Source: Gammaproteobacteria bacterium
Lineage (GTDB): Bacteria > Pseudomonadota > Gammaproteobacteria > Pseudomonadales > Halieaceae
Assembly: GCA_029859085.1 (NCBI GenBank)
Contig: JAOUDU010000125.1
Span: 1-7,455, forward strand
Direction: 5' to 3'
DNA length: 7,455 nt
The notes under the pieces are model-generated. The model had not been told where the DNA came from. It did not search any database and was given only the letters and a program-made list of their open reading frames with translations. This document shows, piece by piece, positions 4,796 through 7,455 of the stretch. Made by a program: the position numbers and the translations under genes. Position 1 is the stretch's first letter; each line of letters starts with the position of its first letter.

Positions 4796-6250
4796 ATGTG
4801 GAAGCCGCCGCAACGTATCAAGTACATTCCGCTGGCCGATACCTGGCCCAGCCGGGAGGAGTCAGCGCATGCGCGGCTGTTCGCGCCGGTGGCGCTGGGC
4901 CCGCTGCAGCTGGAACAGCGCACCTGGGTGCCCGCGATGGTGCCCTGGCGCGCCAGCGATGACGGCGAGGTAACCGAAGATGTACTCGACTGGTACGGCC
5001 GCTTTGCCCGGGGCAGGCCCGGGGCGATCGTGGTGGAGGCCACCGGCATACGCGATGTCCCCAGCGGACCGCTGCTGCGTATCGGCCACGACCGCTTCCT
5101 GCCCGGGCTGCAGCGCCTGGTCGAGCGGGTGCGCATCGAGAGCGGGGGCCATACCCGCCTGCTGATACAGGTCATCGACTTCCTCGGCATCCGCCGCCGC
5201 CCGGAGCGGGAGAAATACCTGCGCCAGTTCCTGCAAATCACGGATCGACACCGCCGATTGTGCGGAGCCCCGGCGGTGGATGACGACGCGTTGCGGGAGC
5301 AGCTGTGCCAGCTCGACGATGACCGCCTCGCTGAAATCCTCGATGCGCGCGAGTGGGAGGCCCTGACCATGGGGCACCGGGAGCGGGTGACCGATACCGC
5401 CCTGCCCCACATCGCGGAACTGCCCCGGGTGTTGCCGGGCCTGTTTGCCGACGCGGCGGGGCGCGCCAGGGATGCGGGTTTCGATGGCGTGGAACTGCAC
5501 TACGCCCACGCCTACACCATGGCGTCCTTCCTCTCCGCCACCAATACCCGCACGGACGGTTACGGCGGTTCCCTGGAGCAGCGCCTGCGCCTGCCGCTGG
5601 AGGTGTATGCCCGGGTCCGGCAGGCGGTGGGGGCCGATTTTGCACTGGGTTGCCGCTTCCTGGCGGATGAATGCATCGAGGGCGGGAACGCCGTGGCGGA
5701 GGCGACGCAGATCGGTGTCGCCCTGGCCGCGGCGGGGATGGATTTCCTGTCCCTGTCCCGGGGCGGCAAGTTCGACGATGCGAAGCAGCCCAAGGTGGGC
5801 GAGGCCTCCTACCCCTACACCGGGGTCAGCGGTTACGAGTGCATGCCCGGTTATATCTCCGACGAGTTCGGACCCTACGGCCGCAATATCGAGCCCACCG
5901 CCGCGATTCGCGCCGCGGTGCGCGCCGCCGGGTACGACACGCCGGTGGTGGTGGCCGGTGGGATCCACACGTTCACCCAGGCGGAGACGCTGTTGCAGCA
6001 GGACCGTGCCGACATTATCGCCTTCGCCCGCCAGGCCCTGGCGGACCCCGACTGGTTCGAGAAAGTGCGCACCGGCTGCGGCGCGCAAGTGCGCCTGTGC
6101 GAGTACACCAACTACTGCGAGGGCCTGGACCAGAAGCACAAGCAGGTCACCTGCAACCTGTGGGACCGCCTCGAGCTGGACGAGCCGGGCATCCGCAAGA
6201 GCCGCGACGGCCGTCGCCGGTTGACGGCCCCGGCGTGGAAGCGGGACTGA
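4796..6250 (+). CDS. Old-yellow-enzyme-family NADH:flavin oxidoreductase, atypical
   Basis: This 484-residue protein has the FMN-binding TIM barrel of the OYE / 2,4-dienoyl-CoA reductase N-terminal family. RLFAPVALGPLQLEQR (residues 27-42) is the usual barrel start. HYAHAYTMASFLS (235-247) holds the His-x-x-His pair that contacts the substrate carbonyl, NTRTDGYGGSLEQRLRLPLEV (250-270) is the family signature, and VVVAGGIHTFTQAETLL with ADIIAFARQALADPDW (384-420) is the phosphate-binding end. The usual QLxHxGR loop is degenerate (QVIDFLGIR, 125-133). Residues of about 133-200 form a long charged segment before the DAGFDGVEL strand. The tail has Cys435, Cys441 and Cys453 in CEYTNYCEGLDQKHKQVTC, only partly like the four-Cys iron-sulfur motif of dienoyl-CoA reductases, and no FAD/NAD domain follows. 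The ATG at 4796 was chosen because GAGGT precedes it; the frame is open further upstream only through the intergenic region and antisense to the P450. Substrate unknown; enone reduction is the family expectation. Confidence 0.85.
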   Translation: MWKPPQRIKYIPLADTWPSREESAHARLFAPVALGPLQLEQRTWVPAMVPWRASDDGEVTEDVLDWYGRFARGRPGAIVVEATGIRDVPSGPLLRIGHDRFLPGLQRLVERVRIESGGHTRLLIQVIDFLGIRRRPEREKYLRQFLQITDRHRRLCGAPAVDDDALREQLCQLDDDRLAEILDAREWEALTMGHRERVTDTALPHIAELPRVLPGLFADAAGRARDAGFDGVELHYAHAYTMASFLSATNTRTDGYGGSLEQRLRLPLEVYARVRQAVGADFALGCRFLADECIEGGNAVAEATQIGVALAAAGMDFLSLSRGGKFDDAKQPKVGEASYPYTGVSGYECMPGYISDEFGPYGRNIEPTAAIRAAVRAAGYDTPVVVAGGIHTFTQAETLLQQDRADIIAFARQALADPDWFEKVRTGCGAQVRLCEYTNYCEGLDQKHKQVTCNLWDRLELDEPGIRKSRDGRRRLTAPAWKRD

Positions 6251-6446
6251 GGGTCGGCCCCCGGAAAGTGCATGTCTACGTTTGCGGCACGGCTGGGCGG
6301 AATTCATTCCGCCCAGGGCGTTTGATCAAGGCGTTAAACTGGCGGAATAAATTCCGCCCTACATGGAAATGCACTGAATTGTAGGGCGGAATTCATTCCG
6401 CCAGGGCGTTTGATTAAGGCGTTAAACTGGCGGAATAAATTCCGCC
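6251..6446. other. Intergenic region between convergent genes, mostly repeat
   Basis: About 196 bp separate the flavin oxidoreductase stop from the decarboxylase stop. No gene is supported. Two REPIN-like units fill most of it. Outside them are 44 bp of unique sequence (6251-6294) and a 22-bp linker (6362-6383). AGTGCAT (6267-6273) and ATGCACT (6369-6375) form a short inverted pair around the first unit. No hairpin with a clean T-tract is visible, so no classical intrinsic terminator is called, although the palindromes could stop transcription from both sides. Confidence 0.7.
6295..6361. repeat. REPIN/BIME-like unit, copy 1
   Basis: This 67-bp unit has a perfect palindrome at each end: GGGCGGAAT-TC-ATTCCGCCC (6295-6314) and GGCGGAAT-AA-ATTCCGCC (6341-6358). 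The left end is the reverse complement of the right end with one mismatch over 19 bp, so the whole unit can also fold on itself. The central linker contains the palindrome TTGATCAA (6322-6329). Two short palindromes in inverted orientation are typical of REPIN/BIME elements spread by RAYT transposases. The family is inferred from architecture only. Confidence 0.75.
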
Positions 6447-6449
6447 CTA
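6384..6449. repeat. REPIN/BIME-like unit, copy 2
   Basis: This 66-bp unit is a direct repeat of copy 1. It differs by one missing C after the first palindrome and by GATTAA in place of GATCAA in the linker. Its palindromes are at 6385-6402 and 6429-6446. Its right boundary, CCGCCCTA, provides the CTA at 6447-6449 that reads as the TAG stop of the decarboxylase gene on the other strand. The linker between the copies is 22 bp. Confidence 0.75.
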
Positions 6450-7455
6450 GACCTGCGCCGCGAACAACTTCAGCTCCGAGATAAACTCTTCCAGCAGCGC
6501 GTTCGTCGCCGCGGCGTCGCCGAGGTAGGGGCTCATCACCACCATGCGGATGACCAGCAGGTGGTCGTCATCGACAACCCCCTGCCACTGCCCCACCACC
6601 TCCTCGACCAGGGCGGAATAGCTCTTTACCCCCAGCGCCGTGCGGGAAATGGCGAAGTTGGGACTGCGCGCGAAGCTGTCGATGATGGCGCCGGTCCGGC
6701 GGTTGGTTTCCCCCAGGCTCGCGCCTGTTTCGGCCAGGGTGAAGCAGACGATATTGGTGTCCCGGCCGGGGGTGAAGTAGATGTTGTCGAAACTGCCCCG
6801 GAGTTTGTCCGCCAGCTGCTGGGTGGTCGCCAGGGTCTGGTTCAGGATCGCCCCGTGTCCCGATGCATCCAGTGGCAGCACCCGGGAACTCAGCCATACC
6901 GCGCCGGCGCCGGTGGCGGAGCGGGAGCCCTCCAGGGTCGTCGACCAGCTCGGGTGGTCGTTTTTCCTGTCCTCGACAAGATAGGGCGCGCTGATCTGCG
7001 ATACGCTGTAGGCCTGCGCATCCGGCACCAGGAACGCGCCGCAGGCATAGGGCACGAAACCCAGCTTGTGCGGGTCCAGGGTCACTGAATCCGCGCGCGC
7101 CAGCGCCTGGAAGGCGGCGACCGCCCCCGCCGGCAGCAGGCTGTCGCCGCCGCGGAAGGTCGAGCAGAAATACCCGCCATAGGCGGCATCCACATGGTGC
7201 CAGATATCGATATTCTCCTGCCGGCGATACTCATCAAACAGGTCGCAGGCGGCGTCCACCGCGTCCACGGTGCCCAATTCCGTGGTGCCCGCGACCGAGA
7301 CGCTCATCATGATAGGCCGCTGCTGTTGTCGCGCTTTTTCAATATTCTTGCGCAGGCTGGCGATGCTCACCCGCCCGAACCGGTCCAATTCCGTTGGCCA
7401 GATGGCCTTTTCACTGATGCCGAAAATATTGGCGCTCTTCGGCCAGGAGTAGTGC
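6447..7455 (-). CDS. Group II PLP-dependent amino acid decarboxylase, C-terminal part (5' end outside window)
   Basis: The frame is open to the window edge and gives 335 residues without the N terminus. The first visible residues, HYSWPKSANIFG, are the family segment whose His stacks on the PLP ring. SVAGTTELGTVD (52-63), HVDAAYGG (87-94) with the PLP-nitrogen Asp89, and LDPHKLGFVPY (126-136) with the Schiff-base Lys130 follow. TLEGSRSATGAGAVWLSS (173-190) and VIRMVVMSPY (301-310) complete the pattern. These match the aromatic-L-amino-acid, tyrosine and glutamate decarboxylase fold family; DPHKLGFVPY leans towards tyrosine-decarboxylase-like members, but the substrate is not proven. It would release CO2 from an amino acid in the cytoplasm. 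A TTG at 7386-7388 is not the start, since homology continues upstream. The stop codon lies in the repeat unit. It is convergent with the flavin oxidoreductase gene. Confidence 0.88.
   Translation of the reverse strand, partial: HYSWPKSANIFGISEKAIWPTELDRFGRVSIASLRKNIEKARQQQRPIMMSVSVAGTTELGTVDAVDAACDLFDEYRRQENIDIWHHVDAAYGGYFCSTFRGGDSLLPAGAVAAFQALARADSVTLDPHKLGFVPYACGAFLVPDAQAYSVSQISAPYLVEDRKNDHPSWSTTLEGSRSATGAGAVWLSSRVLPLDASGHGAILNQTLATTQQLADKLRGSFDNIYFTPGRDTNIVCFTLAETGASLGETNRRTGAIIDSFARSPNFAISRTALGVKSYSALVEEVVGQWQGVVDDDHLLVIRMVVMSPYLGDAAATNALLEEFISELKLFAAQV

Noticed and set aside
4862..6307. Long - strand open frame (481 codons) opposite the flavin oxidoreductase gene
   Set aside because: Its translation is Arg/Gly/His/Val-rich with no recognisable motif and is a shadow of the GC-rich codon usage of the real + strand gene, which has clear OYE motifs.
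6295..6449. Classical rho-independent terminator or an insertion sequence end
   Set aside because: The hairpins lack T-tracts, and no transposase frame or longer terminal repeats are present. The duplicated palindrome-pair layout fits a REPIN-type repeat better.
7270..7452. Small + strand open frame (60 codons) at the window end
   Set aside because: It is antisense to the decarboxylase, whose frame is open to the window edge with conserved motifs, and it has no recognisable features.

Overview
The window is GC-rich chromosomal DNA, rich in G/C at third codon positions apart from one AT-rich divergent promoter. It carries a tightly packed catabolic operon, a divergent pair of oxidoreductase genes and part of a decarboxylase gene. 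Gene content, gene order and a REPIN-like intergenic repeat suggest a high-GC proteobacterium, most likely a gammaproteobacterium. That placement is inference; no rRNA or other marker is present.

Positions 1-3349 (+ strand) hold the lower half of a homoprotocatechuate (3,4-dihydroxyphenylacetate) type meta-cleavage operon. The order is the 3' end of hpaE (semialdehyde dehydrogenase), a LigA-type small subunit, a LigB-type catalytic extradiol dioxygenase, hpaF (isomerase), hpaH (hydratase) and hpaI (aldolase). Neighbours overlap by ATGA or TGATG, or are 8-11 bp apart, so they should be cotranscribed and translationally coupled. This is the enterobacterial order hpaE-D-F-H-I, but the hpaD slot holds a two-subunit LigA/LigB dioxygenase of the protocatechuate 4,5-dioxygenase type. 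The hpaF product has Ala where the family's catalytic Pro-1 should be. hpaE ends in a 5 x 15-bp tandem repeat that adds an RPAEG-repeat tail and whose last unit supplies the ligA ribosome binding site. Expected end products are pyruvate and succinate semialdehyde. The hpaG decarboxylase/isomerase, the ring hydroxylase and the regulators are not in the window.

Positions 3359-4696 (- strand) encode a complete cytochrome P450 that converges on hpaI with a 9-bp gap. Divergent from it, across a 99-bp AT-rich region with two dyad symmetries, lies a 484-residue old-yellow-enzyme-family oxidoreductase (4796-6250, +) with an unusual central region and a Cys-containing C-terminal tail. The pair looks like one regulated module of unknown substrate.

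Positions 6251-6449 are an intergenic stretch dominated by two nearly identical 66-67 bp units, each made of two palindromes in inverted orientation (REPIN/BIME-like). The distal unit supplies the stop codon of the next gene. Positions 6447-7455 (- strand) are the C-terminal 335 residues of a group II PLP-dependent amino acid decarboxylase, possibly aromatic or tyrosine-decarboxylase-like, whose start lies beyond the window.
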